Positions 12,550 through 25,559 of a stretch of 64,000 bases of DNA are shown here, one piece after another (positions within the stretch are counted from its first letter, which is position 1; the number at the start of each line of letters is the position of its first letter). A model generated the notes under the pieces. The model worked only from the letters and a program-made list of their open reading frames with translations, made no database searches and had not been told where the DNA came from. The translations under genes and the position numbers were made by a program. Source of the stretch: Macrobrachium rosenbergii (Eukaryota; Arthropoda; Malacostraca; Decapoda; Palaemonidae); contig NC_089753.1 of the NCBI RefSeq assembly GCF_040412425.1, positions 35,576,413 to 35,640,412 of the forward strand, in the 5' to 3' direction.

Positions 12550-12903
12550 CGAAGGCAGAATTCAAAGGACTTTGAACAAGTTGGATGGACCTAACAATGT
12601 GACTTAGTAAAACGCTTCATTGGAATCATCTTCGTTTTGGGGAAACTTCATTTTCGGTCAGCATCCTCGTCTTGTATTGCACAGACGAACTTGTTTGTCT
12701 GGTGTTATTCTGATCAAAACGAACGCAAGTTTGGTCATTTTCAAGTTTGTTTTCACTTGTACGGCGGAGAGACTTGTTTGCGACAGGAGGATGTGTTGTT
12801 ATTAAAATGTGCGATCAAGCATGCGCGACCTGGTGTAAAGTATCTTAATATATTTTTTTTATAAGTTGTTGTAGGGTAAATACATGTGTTAATAAAGTAA
12901 AAA

Positions 12904-13303
12904 CAAGTAAGAAATGCGCCAGAGTTTCTTCGGCGCAGTCGAGTTCTCTGTACAGCCAGTACAGTTTAAAATCAAGGCCACCGAAAATTGCTCTATCTTT
13001 CGGCGATCTCGGTATAATGCTGTATGAGCCGTCGTCCATGAAACTTATAACCACGACCCGGTGGTGGCCTATCCTGTACCGTTGCCATAAGCACGATTAT
13101 GGCTAACTTTAACCTTGAATAAAATAAAAACTACTGAGGCTAGAGGGCTGCAGTTTTGTATGTAATGATTGGTGGGTTGATGATCAACATACCAATTTGC
13201 AGCTCTCTAGCCTCAGCAGGTTTTAAGATCTAAGGGCCGACAGAATAAGTGCGGACGGACAGACAAAACCGGCACAATAGTTTTCTTTTACAGAAAACTG
13301 AAA
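12904..13303 (-). repeat. Dispersed palindromic repeat A, copy 4 (complete)
   Basis: One of the most complete copies, 400 bp. In inverted order it has 'CAAGTAAGAAATGCGCC', the hairpin 'GCGCCAGAGTTTCTTCGGCGC' in slightly mutated form, the CCACCGAAAATTGC..CTTTCGGCG hairpin region, 'GACCCGGTGGTGGCC', the central palindrome (about 13126-13225) and the end 'TTTTACAGAAAACTGAAAG'. It lies 354 bp after copy 3 in the same orientation. Confidence 0.9.
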
Positions 13304-14431
13304 GCAGATGCGTCGAGAGGTCTATGTAACGCCACAGCTTCTAAGTTTGTAGGTCGAAAAATCCATGTAAAAATAAAGCCTTGCAGGAGTTTGTACATAT
13401 CCACGTAGAACTAATGATATTATATTGTAATTTGTATTTCTGTAAACTTAAGAGCAGTTTCCAATGTCACCTTCTTTAGCTGGGAGTAATAGTCTCAATT
13501 TGTGTATAAAAAAAAAATAAATGCAACGGTGTCGAAGCTAGTAATTGCATTAGTATTCTAATGTGATAATCGGGAGTGTATGAGGGTTGTATAATCATAT
13601 TAGCATATTAGATAAGGTACTTCCATCAGCAATGGTAGGCGAAGGTTACGTATTTGCAAGTTTTGATACTCTTGTACTGATTGCAAGCCGTACCTTTTTT
13701 TGTGTTTAGTGATGAAACGGAACGATATTACAGTATATCCGTGTTTCTGTACGTAGGGTGCTTCTTTGTATTTTAATTTGTATCGTTTTGCTTTCATTAT
13801 TTCCAAGTTTTTGATATTTTTCAGTAAACTTTGATCTGTTTACCTGTTTGAAAAAGCTGCTGTCTACAAAGTTGCATAGTATTTCCATTCAATTTTCATT
13901 CCCATCATGAGTTTGTTGCGTAGGAGTACGTGCGTATTTTATACGGAAATGTGTATGTAATGATACATTATTACCGTAATTCCTGTAATTTGAGTGAAGT
14001 TTGTACACGCAAGCTCAAGTTTGTGCGCGGGATTACACGTGTTATGATGTTTAAACGTCTGTTGAATGTGTGTGTGTGTGTGTGTTGGAAAGTTCATGGC
14101 CATTATCTTTGTGACGCCAGATTTCAGTAATAATTCAATCAGTATTGACTGATGTCTTCTCTACATATACGGTATACACACAGTGTGAATTTCTTGAAAC
14201 ATGACGTGACCGCATATTATTCTGGAGAGGCTTCCCGTGGCTGGGTCGGTTGCATAATGACTGATAATGGGTTACCGTGAGGCCGGATAATGGCTGGAGG
14301 TGGAATTGGGTTAGAAGACATGTTCGCCGTCATGTTTGTGAATCTTGGTCGTTTGTTCGATAGCGGGTCAACGGACTAGCTTGTGAGCTTGATTTGCACG
14401 ATTCTCAGTTTCAGGCGGCGATATTTCATTT
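13304..14431. other. Unique non-coding sequence
   Basis: No exon recognised on either strand. There is a short A-run at about 13508-13518 and a short (TG) run at about 14070-14085. Confidence 0.5.
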
Positions 14432-14448
14432 GATTTTGAAGACTATAG

Positions 14449-14503
<55 letters not shown>

Positions 14504-14545
14504 TTGGAAGAATAGAGTTCTATCTTCATGATTTGGAAGACTATA

Positions 14546-14613
<68 letters not shown>

Positions 14614-14655
14614 GTGGAAGACTGTAGTTCTTTCTGTATGATTTGGAAGAGTATA

Positions 14656-14690
<35 letters not shown>
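14432..14690. repeat. Compound satellite: 'GATTTGGAAGACTATAGTTC' plus (CT)n
   Basis: The 20-bp motif or close variants occurs at about 14432, 14501, 14530, 14611 and 14640. Copies 1, 3 and 5 are each followed by a CT tract (14451-14500, 14551-14610, 14661-14689). Copies 2 and 4 are followed by a short TCTATCTTCAT or TTTCTGTAT segment instead. The pattern is a two-motif unit repeated about 2.5 times, like the arrays at 1.4 and 8.1 kb but with an unrelated spacer. Confidence 0.92.
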
Positions 14691-14692
<2 letters not shown>

Positions 14693-15218
14693 ACGCATGC
14701 TGGGAAGTAGTAAAAACTTCTGATATTCTATTATTGTACCAGAGACAATGTCTGAATAATACTAGGCAATTAATGGCAGAGGCAGCTGATAAATAATTGA
14801 CTCGTGTATTCTTTGCCGGCATATCTTCATCCTAGGATTTTGTTTCTTGCACTTTTTCTCATTGGTATTCTGCTGAGGCGGTCACTTTGTTTACACAGCC
14901 AAGAGTCTTGACATTTGTACGTGAGGGCCGCAAATGAAGATAATTCCTCTAACATGTTCTTTGGAATGTTACCCAAGCGTCACATCAGGCCCCGAGCAGA
15001 GTGAGCTGCCCTTTGAGAAGGAGGAAATGCGGCGTTCGACGTGACGAATGAGGAGATTATACGCTGGCCGTATCATGCAAGTGTTAGTTAATGATGCAGG
15101 CTAACTACTCTGCAGGAATTGTTGTTATTACAACTAATAGGGTAATCATTTCCCTCTCGTAATTGGCCGTTGTACTGCGTTTTCAAATTCGCTGCAATCT
15201 GTATACTGTCATCGCCTG

Positions 15219-15219
<1 letters not shown>
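14691..15219. other. Unique non-coding sequence
   Basis: Slightly higher GC than its surroundings around 14980-15060. No reading frame or RNA gene recognised. Confidence 0.5.
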
Positions 15220-15303
<84 letters not shown>

Positions 15304-15457
15304 GTATGCCTCTATAAAAGGATGTTCTGTTTTTTTTACTTGGAAATTTTCAGAACAGTGGCCTATATGCCTTCAAGGTTTTTCGGAACCGAATTTGTGT
15401 ACAATAATGATTACATTGGAATCTACGCAACACAAAGACTTGCAGCTCTATCTCTCG

Positions 15458-15550
<93 letters not shown>
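15220..15550. repeat. (CT)n and (AT)n microsatellites
   Basis: A CT tract at about 15220-15292 runs into a short AT run. A long AT tract spans about 15463-15550. The 170 bp between them are unique. Confidence 0.95.
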
Positions 15551-15554
<4 letters not shown>

Positions 15555-16060
15555 ACACATACTGTACATTGCAGACTTGATTATGTAGAAAAAGAAGTGT
15601 GGCGGAGGCTGCAAATCTTGATTCTTCTCCGAAAGTGCATGCTGGGATGCTGCTTCGTATCCCCAACAGTTGGTGGGGATATGAGGGAGAGGAGGAATCG
15701 GGGAAGGACGAGGAGGAGGATGAGGAGTGTGAGAATGGAGGATATTATGGTGGCCATAGGAGGAAGGGCGGGGAGGGGGAAGAGGTTGAGGTTGGATTGA
15801 AGGGGTAGAGGGGTTTATGTTAGATCGTTGTTATTCATCTCGCGCCAGCAATGGCGTTCAGAGGAGGAGGAGGAGGAGATGGCTCCACTGTTGGTGGTGC
15901 CGCCGTTGCTGCTGCTGCTGCTGCTTCTCTTCCTCCTCCTCCTCCTCCTCCTCCTCCTCCTGGTGGGGAGTTGGATGATTTCAGGGGGGAGGGAGAGTGT
16001 TATATCCAGCTTTGGCCCTGCAGAGGCACTGTGCCGATATTGAAAATGAAACTGATGTTG
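15551..16060 (+). other. GC-rich purine/pyrimidine stretch with a polyGly-polyAla-polyPro ORF
   Basis: Purine-rich (GAGG-type) sequence to about 15800 is followed by an ATG in good context (GCAATGG, 15851). The frame reads MAFR, polyGly, a GGAAVAAAAAAS segment and ten prolines from (GGA), (GCT) and (CCT) triplets. It continues open to 16318, but beyond 16110 only by reading (GA)n. The candidate coding part could end at the GT after the last proline codon (CCTG|GTGGGG, about 15962), a phase that matches the calcineurin exon at 35312. Some calcineurin A proteins have polyproline N-termini, but the conserved residues that normally precede VPFPPSH are absent. This is most likely microsatellite-derived and only possibly a first exon. 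Confidence 0.2.
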
Positions 16061-16111
16061 CGGAAGTCATGGCGAAGACATCGGTGGTCGGGTAGGGTTG
16101 AGATTGACGAC

Positions 16112-16750
<639 letters not shown>

Positions 16751-18242
16751 TCTGTTTGTCTGTCTGTCTGTCTGTGTCTAGGCTGGCAGGAAAGCACCGG
16801 AGTGACATTATCCGAGTGTCTCCTCTCCTACATTTCAATGGTTGTCCTCTGAATTGGAAAGAAGAGCAAATGGCTCACGGCATCAGAAAGAGGAGTAGAA
16901 GGAAGGAAGGAAGGAAGGAAGAAGGATCGAGTGAGTGGCAAGGGGCAAAGACTTTCGTCTAGGGGTTGTGGCTCCGGGGTGGGAGTGGTAGAGGGGGAGG
17001 GAGAGCGGTAGGGGTGCCATTGTAGATGGGATACATGACCGCCAGTCCGCCACCCAGTACCTCCAGCATCGTCGCCATTGCCAGCAGCATCATTATCATC
17101 AGGGCATGGCCTCATTTTCAGTCATTCGAGTTGTTATTTTTTCCTCCAGAAACAGTAATTATGTTCGAGTTCTTAAGGAAGAGTTGTCGACGAAGCGGGG
17201 CTCTCTCTCTCCCCCCTCCCCCCTCCTGCCTCTCCCTCCTTCCTCCCCACCCTCCCCCGCAAGTTCTAGGATGGCATTCATCATCGTCGTCCTTTGGAGA
17301 ATGAATGGGTCATTTAGGGGGAACGAGGAATGGAGCCTGCAAGGAGAGGGCGAGAGAGCCCCGAGCCTCTCTACAATTGCTCCGCCGTTCGCTCCCAGTC
17401 GATGACAGACGAGACGCCCTCTTTTAGGGCAGCGATTGCATTAGCGATGTGGGCGTCTATTGAATCCTAAATGGACCAAAAACTGGGAGGAGTGCACTTG
17501 AGTTGTGGGTGTAGGTTGTTGTTGTGACTGGTTGTATATCACGGTGGTGGCCGCGTGTTGCCTTCTGGGCATGAGGCTGGAGTAGAGATGGTTGTCGATA
17601 GCATAGTTCCCGTCGCTCAGGATGTGGTAGAGCCTTTTTTAATCTATACAGGTGTATATACACTTTTTGTGTGCTTGTGTATATTAGCTGCCCTTCCGTA
17701 AAATACCAGCACACCCTAAGACAGCTGAATAGCTTACAATGTGTGGAGCTGTGATTCGAAACGTTGCTAATGGGACGCCTTTGTCGACTCCTACAGCGGC
17801 TAATAGGTCGATGGACTGAATAGGGGTTTCACCCTTCGTTCATTGACTAGAGTATGAATGGGGCAATGACTATTGTCTTCTTTCCTCAGGTACCACCATC
17901 TTTTGGACACCCTGTTATTTTGCGTCTTCCCAATAATTGTGGTGCGGCTACCGGTTCACAGGTCTTCGTTCGTTCATGGGAAGTTTTGTGTGCTTTGTAG
18001 GGGTGTTCTGACATTTTAAAGAAATAAATTGGGTTCAAGTATTCGTTTACCTCTGGATATACCATTCTCTGATATCTTCTGGGACTCGTAGCTTCGCGTG
18101 ATGAACGAATTTGCTGACCTTTCATTGACGTTAATCACTCATGGATAATTCTCTTAAATTTTACGATGTCGGAAAATGCATTGTGTATTACACGCGCGCA
18201 GAATCGCAGGCTTCGTAATAGATTGCTAGGCTCAAAGTTACG
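16751..18242. other. Non-coding, purine- and C-rich blocks
   Basis: Contains (TCTG) at about 16757-16775, (GGAA) at about 16901-16920, a G-rich stretch (16970-17010) and a C-rich stretch (17208-17262). Open frames through these are low complexity and overlap on both strands. No gene recognised. Confidence 0.5.
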
Positions 18243-18550
18243 TTCCCCTAGGGAGGGTAGTGCCGTAAGCGCACCCCACGCGATGCACTGTAGGCATTAC
18301 TTAATGTTCTTTGCAGCTTGCCTTCGGCCCCCAGCTGCAACTCGTGTCATTCCTTTTACTGTGCCTCCATTTATATTCTCTTTCTTCCATCTTGCTATAC
18401 CCCTTCTCCTAACAATAGTTTTCTAGTGCAGCTGCGAGGCTTTCCTCCTGTTACACCTTTCAAACCTACCTACTCTCAATTTCCCTTTCAGCGCTGAATG
18501 ACCACCTAGGTCCCAGCGCTAGGCCTTTAACCTAATTTCTATATATTCAG
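18243..18550 (+). mobile_element. SINE-like repeat B, copy 3 (near full length)
   Basis: Starts 'TTCCCCTAGGGAGGGTAGTG' and runs through 'GCACTGTAGGCATTACTTAA', 'CAGCTGCAACTC' and 'TCAGCGCTGAATGACC' to 'TAACCTAATTTCTATATATTC'. Confidence 0.87.
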
Positions 18551-19372
18551 AGTTAGGTTGTTCCTGATCTATCCTTACTGAGAGCCAGCTATCTTAACCC
18601 AAACCCAAACGGGTTATGTGCCTCAGTGTTGTATAGTCTTAGGTCCCAGTGGATGTTTACTCTATCCGTGACTAATAACTGTAATTTGCGTCCATAACTC
18701 GAAGGAAGTCTTATCCGTAGCCCCGATCACCTTCGACCTTCCATTGTTTGAGGTAGGGAGAGGCAGGTTAGGACCAAGGAGTTGTAGCAATCCAACCTCT
18801 TGTAGTGTGGTCTTGGAAAAAATCACCAAAATGGCGTTGAATTGCAATCTCTAAGCCCTAGTGTCTGTGTATTTTTTTTTTATTATTTTTAAATCCGTCA
18901 TAGTTACAGTGTTATCCTCTTCACCTTTTCATTTTTCATTGATATTTTTTTTATTTAAGTTATAATTCTCAGTTATTCTTGTTTTGATGTTGCGTATAGT
19001 TTGTGTTGGGGTCTCAGCAGTAAAATAAAGGAAAATTAGTTTTGATTTTATTCGTAAAGGCTAGCAGTTTGATGTATGCTAGTATGTGTGTGTTAGGAGG
19101 GAGGGGCGACGCTTAACTAGTAACTCTCTGATATTTTTATCAATGTAATTGAGACCTGTCATGTAAAATAATTACAAACATCTAAAGTTTATGGAACGCG
19201 TGTGTTGCTGTGATCATTATATTAATAAATGTTCGTGTGTTTTTTTAGGCACAATACTCAAGGCCACAGACTTTAACTACTATAGGTTCCACAGAACAGA
19301 ATGCCCATATGCAAAACAGAACAATGAAGAAAATATTTATGCATGTATACATTGAACAGGTTAATAAGATGC
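18551..19372. other. Unique non-coding sequence
   Basis: No gene recognised. An AT-rich stretch lies at about 18860-18990. The last 100 bp host the hAT-type insertion that follows. Confidence 0.5.
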
Positions 19373-19600
19373 TATTAAATCAGTGGTTCCCAACTTGGGG
19401 GGTACACCCCACCAGGGGGGTATTTTGATTTTTAAAGGGGGCAATTCGAGAATGTCTAGACCAAGTTAATGGCCTTTTAGGCTTCCTCCACGTGAATAGA
19501 AGAATTATATACCACCACGGGGGCCATCAGGATTTTAGAGGTGATTGTGGGGGGATGGGGGGAGATGGCCAAAAAAAGATTGGGAACCACTGTACTAAAT
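19373..19600. mobile_element. hAT-type non-autonomous element (MITE) with target-site duplication
   Basis: The element proper is 19381-19592 (212 bp). It begins CAGTGGTTCCCAACTTGGGG and ends GATTGGGAACCACTG, so the outer 13-14 bp form terminal inverted repeats of the CAGTGGTTCCCAA type common in hAT transposons. It is flanked by TATTAAAT (19373-19380) and TACTAAAT (19593-19600), an 8-bp direct duplication with one mismatch, the length hAT transposases make. There is no transposase ORF, so it would depend on an autonomous partner. The inner ends also pair partly (GGGGGGTACACCCC is a small hairpin). Confidence 0.9.
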
Positions 19601-19780
19601 GAAAGTAGAGAGAACGCAGACTCAAGATTTGCGAATGGCTCTGGTGATGTAGCGTTGGCACAACCCAAGTCTCTAAACATCGGAAGGCAAATGCATAGCG
19701 GTCACAAACAGCGTCACGTGTGTTCTTCATTTGTTTTTTATTAATTTATTAATGGGCGTTGCTCAGACGTGTCCTGCTAA

Positions 19781-20172
19781 CCTTCTTTCAAGATATTGTC
19801 AAATTTACGGTTCTGTCAGAATATTGTAAATTATAAGGTTCTTTCAAGATATTGCCAATTTTACGGTTCTTTCAAAATATTGCAAATTTTACGGTTCTTA
19901 CAAAATATTGTAAATTTTGCGGTTCTGTCAAAATATTGTAAATTTTACGAATCTTTCAAAATATTGTAAATTTTGCTGGTCTGTCAGAATATTGTAAATT
20001 TGACAGTTCTGTCAGAATATTGAAAATTTGACAGTTCTGTCAAAATATTGTAAACCTGACAGTTCTGTCAAGATACTGTAAATTTGACAGTTCTGTCAAA
20101 ATATTGTAAATTTTGCGGTTCTTTCGAAGTATTGTAAATTTTGCGGTTCTGTCAAAATATTGTAAATTTTAC
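19781..20172. repeat. 28-bp minisatellite, 14 copies
   Basis: Fourteen contiguous 28-bp units of the form GGTTCTGTCAAAATATTG + TAAATTTTAC fill the interval exactly. Units 8 to 12 form a sub-family with TTTGACAGTTC, in which 'TTTGACAGTTCTGTCAAA' is nearly self-complementary across the unit junction. Units at the ends carry TTTTAC or TTTTGC instead, so the array expanded in at least two phases. Confidence 0.95.
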
Positions 20173-20395
20173 GGAGGTATTAACACTGGTTTTCCAGCGA
20201 TGATTTTTCCTTGTTTATTATTTTTCTCAATCATTTGCGTCGACGGCCGTTCATATTTGTATGCCAGTCAAGTTTCTGCGTAAATTCATCATTTATTCAT
20301 CATGGCCAGCTAATTGGGCGCCGTGGTTGTAAAGTTGGTAAGAATGAAGAGTAAGGTGGTTTTATTTCTTTGCAAGTGTAGCCTACTCAGTTACG

Positions 20396-20396
20396 C

Positions 20397-20463
<67 letters not shown>

Positions 20464-20498
20464 TAATGTATTTATATATATGTACATATATGTATATA
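20396..20498. repeat. (AT)n microsatellite
   Basis: Perfect AT from 20396 to about 20458, then degenerate ATATGTA steps up to the inverted repeat. Confidence 0.95.
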
Positions 20499-20608
20499 TG
20501 AATATAAGAAGGCCCATAAAACACTATTTGAACAGGGGCACAGAAGGAAGTGCTCGAAATATATGGTTGCAACGTTCAAATAGTGTTTTATGGGCCTTAT
20601 ATTCATAT
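20499..20608. repeat. 35-bp inverted repeat with 40-nt loop
   Basis: Arm 20499-20533 (ATGAATATAAGAAGGCCCATA, then AAACACTATTTGAAC) is complementary to 20574-20608 except for a two-base insertion. The loop is 40 nt. The next sequence, TTACACTGTGGTATTACAG, is AT-rich. A transcript would fold into a hairpin long enough to resemble a microRNA precursor, but a foldback transposon remnant is equally possible. Confidence 0.85.
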
Positions 20609-22578
<1,970 letters not shown>

Positions 22579-22829
22579 TCCCCGTAGGGGGTTAGTGCCG
22601 TCAGTGCATCTCATGCGGTGCACTGTGTGCATTACTCAAGGTTCTTTACACCGCCCCCTCGGCCTCTAGCTGCAACCCCTCTTATTCCGTTTACTGTACC
22701 TCCGTTCATATGCTCTTTCTTCCATCTGACTTTCCACTCTTTCCCAACAATTGATTCAACATTATTTTCAGCGCTGCATGACCTCATTGGTCCCAGCGCT
22801 TGGCCTTTGACCTGAATTTTAATTCTTTC
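22579..22829 (+). mobile_element. SINE-like repeat B, copy 4 (internal deletion)
   Basis: The 5' end is intact (CCCCGTAGGGGGTTAGTGCC, GCGGTGCACTGTGTGCATTA). About 60 bp covering the 'GCAACTGCGAGGTTTTCCTCC' block are deleted between TTGATTCA and TTTTCAGCGCTG. It ends CTTTGACCTGAATTTTAATTC. Confidence 0.88.
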
Positions 22830-22900
22830 GTTTAATGTTCTCTTTTGGCGGATCTGAGAAATCGATGGCACCGTTGAATTAGGAGTTTGTGATTATTATT

Positions 22901-22980
22901 ATTATTACAGTGATGGTGATTGTTTTGCGTCACTATCCACATTATTACAGTGATGGTGATTGTTTTGCGTCACTATCCAC
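22901..22980. repeat. Perfect 40-bp tandem duplication
   Basis: Two identical 40-bp units (22901-22940 and 22941-22980), each starting ATTATTACAGTGATGG and ending CACTATCCAC. The absence of any difference implies a very recent event or an assembly artefact. Confidence 0.95.
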
Positions 22981-23467
22981 ATCGTTATGCATCGTTGCTG
23001 TTGTCTGTAGTTTTCGCCTATGAAATTGTTAACTTTTTGTAATTAAAGTTAGGGTGACTCTTTTGAAGTTTGTACATAGCAAAGCTTATCTATCTATTTA
23101 TGTTGTTACACCTGTAATCAAGGTCTGCATTATTTATTTGATCATTTATTTTACATTTATTTATTTGATCGTTTATTTTACATCCTAATGCTGCTCTCTT
23201 TCATTTCCTGCGGGGAGGGTTAGCATTTCTTGTTAACGAAAACGCGTGTTATCAGCGTTTCCCGAAAATCGTAAAGATACAGCAAAAATTTCTAGTCGTA
23301 ACGGTGTTATAAACTCAGATAACGGCAATCAGATAGTCTCTTCAAGATGCGGAACCGAGAAATCGTTACAGAGATTTGAAATTAAGTAAATTATCATGAG
23401 CATTACGATACCGGAATACACAAATGTCTGCCTCACTTTCTGGCATTTTGGCATAAACTATATAATG

Positions 23468-23468
<1 letters not shown>
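22981..23468. other. Unique non-coding sequence
   Basis: TTTATTTGATCATTTATTTTACAT occurs twice in slightly different form (about 23133-23180). Nothing else seen. Confidence 0.5.

Positions 23469-23521
<53 letters not shown>
23469..23521. repeat. (ATT)n microsatellite
   Basis: About 17 units of TTA/ATT, followed by a diverged TAGTAGCAG stretch. Confidence 0.96.
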
Positions 23522-23522
<1 letters not shown>

Positions 23523-23689
23523 GGTAGTAGCAGTAATAGTAGTAGTAATATAATTATTAAATATTTTGCTCGATGACGATGAATTCTTGTTGTTAGAGAA
23601 GGGAGTTCTTACATAATCCCCTTCAAAACACTTAATGCTCTCGGTTGAGAGTCTAAAGTGATCTGAAATGCTATTAGGGAAACGACTTA

Positions 23690-24480
23690 CGTTAAAGGAG
23701 GCGGCTGGCCAGTGTTTTGAAGTGTCGTGGGGCGAGACGTCGGGCTTGTGTTTTGAAATGGTGTTAGACCAGATTTTGGGAGTGTTTTGGAATGGTGCGG
23801 AACGAGTTGTCTTGTCAGGTTTTTTTGTGTGTTGTTGGACAAGATGTTGGGCGTGTTTTGAATTGTTGTTGGACGAGACGTCGGGCGTGTGTTGAAAAGA
23901 TGTTGGTTGAGATGTCGTGGTATTGTTTTGGAATGTTGTTAGATGAAACATCTGATCAGTTTTGAAGTGGTATACGTCTGGCCAATGTTTTGAGATGCTG
24001 TAGGACGAGATTTTGAGCCCGTATAGTGGAGTCGTGTTTGATAAGATGCTTAGCAAGGAATTTTAATGTTGGTTGAGGCATCAGGCCAAGTTTTTTTTAA
24101 TGTCTGACAGGGCATCGGTCACTTTTTCTTAAAAAGGTGTTGGATGAAATGTCTGGCCATTGTTTTGAAATGGTGCTGAACGAGACATCGGCTCGTGCTT
24201 TGAAAAGGTGTTTTGAAGCTGTTGAAAGAGATTTTGGGCCAGTGTTTTGAAGTGATTGAAGAGACGACAGCTTAGTGTTTTAAATTATAATTGACAAGGC
24301 TTCAAGCCGTTGTTTGACGAGACATTAAGCCTTTTTTATATGTGGTTTGACGAGATTAAGCCGTTGTTTTGAAATGTTCCTTGATGAGACAGTTAAGCTG
24401 TTGTTTGGAAATGTCGTGGGACAAGGCGTCGTGCCAGTGTTCAGTGTCCTTTGGGGAAGATGCCAGCCTAGTTATTGAAG
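23690..24480. repeat. Highly diverged ~35-45 bp tandem array
   Basis: The phrase 'GTTTTGAA..TGGTGTTGGACGAGACGTCGGGCC..GT' recurs with heavy divergence about 18-20 times (for example near 23715, 23750, 23790, 23850, 23910, 23965, 24160, 24250 and 24370). The unit length is irregular. Minus-strand frames stay open across part of it (about 23560-24056) and read FQNTP..SN-type repeats. I regard these as non-coding. Confidence 0.75.
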
Positions 24481-24658
24481 TATTTTTATGCTTACAAGTC
24501 AGTGATTAGGTGAAACTATGCTGATTAAAATTCTTATGGACGATGGACACATTAGCCCAGTGGGATGAAAGCTCGAGGTATCGTCATTGGATATCAGGTT
24601 AGGGTTTTTTTTTCCCTGCTACCAAGGACTTGGCACCGGTGTGCCTATGCATTGAAAA

Positions 24659-25061
24659 ACTAGTAAAATATGCTCCGAAGTTTCTTCGGCGCAATTGAAT
24701 TTTCTGTACAGCCGCTACGGCGTATAATCAAGGCCACTGAAAACAGATCTATCTTTCGGTGGTCTCGGTATAATGCTATGTGAGCCGCGGCCCATGAAAC
24801 TTTAACAACGGCCCGGTGGTGGCTTACCCTATATCGTTGCCAGAAGCATGAATATGGCCAACTTTAACCTTAAATAAAATAAAAACTACTGAGGCTAGAG
24901 GGCTGCAATTCGGTATATGTGATGATTGGAGGGTGGATGATCAACATATCAGTTTGCAACCCTCTAGCCTCTGTGGTTTTTAAGATATGAGGGCGGATGG
25001 AAAAAGTGCGGACAGAATAGCGTGCGGACGGACAGACAAAGCCGGCACAATAGTTTTCTTC

Positions 25062-25062
<1 letters not shown>
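24659..25062 (-). repeat. Dispersed palindromic repeat A, copy 5 (complete)
   Basis: Inverted, full structure: GCTCCGAAGTTTCTTCGGCGC region, CCACTGAAAACAG..CTTTCGGTGG hairpin, 'GGCCCGGTGGTGGC', and the central palindrome at about 24884-24983. A small internal duplication of GTGCGGACAGAATAGC lies at about 25005-25028. The terminal 'TTTTACAGAAAACTAAAA' has been replaced by the A-run that follows. Confidence 0.9.

Positions 25063-25096
<34 letters not shown>
25063..25096. repeat. Poly(A) run of ~34
   Basis: An uninterrupted A tract sits exactly where repeat A copy 5 should have its terminal 'CAGAAAACTAAAA'. It may be an expanded A-rich terminus. Confidence 0.95.
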
Positions 25097-25098
<2 letters not shown>

Positions 25099-25559
25099 AA
25101 AACATTCACTTGAGATATTTTGATTTTTCCCTTCAATTCTGTAGCAGAATTGTCAATAGTTCGGTCGGTGAAGATAATTCGGACCCACTTGACAGGGAAA
25201 ACTATTGGTGCAGCGTTTTGGGAAATATGTTTATATTGAATTTTATTGCGTCCGTAGAGATTGTAATTGAAATGTTGAAATGTTTTTATCGTGGAAGCAA
25301 GATATGAGCTCTTATGTATGGTGCATCACCATGTTGCGACTGGAAGTAGAGTAAAAATCCACAATCATGTAAATGAGGCACTGTATTTTTAACCCCTTTT
25401 TTTGTATATTTTGGAAAATTACCGTCTCTCATTTACATTATTGTGGGTTTTTACTCAAGGGCTTTTATATTTCCTTTTGCTTTTAAATGTTGCATTTTAA
25501 AGACTCTTTCCGTTTATTTGAGTGAAGTTTACCTGACTGGAAATAAAGCTGAATAAAAG
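25097..25559. other. Unique non-coding sequence
   Basis: No exon or repeat recognised. Confidence 0.5.

Noticed and set aside
20300..20340. Possible splice donor after GTGGTTGTAAAGTTG|GTAAG as calcineurin exon 1
   Set aside because: The phase is wrong for joining to 35312 and the frame does not give the expected residues before VPFPPSH.
23433..24056. 207-codon minus-strand ORF ending in polyAsn
   Set aside because: PolyAsn is the (ATT)n tract and the rest is the diverged tandem array read in frame; it is not a gene.
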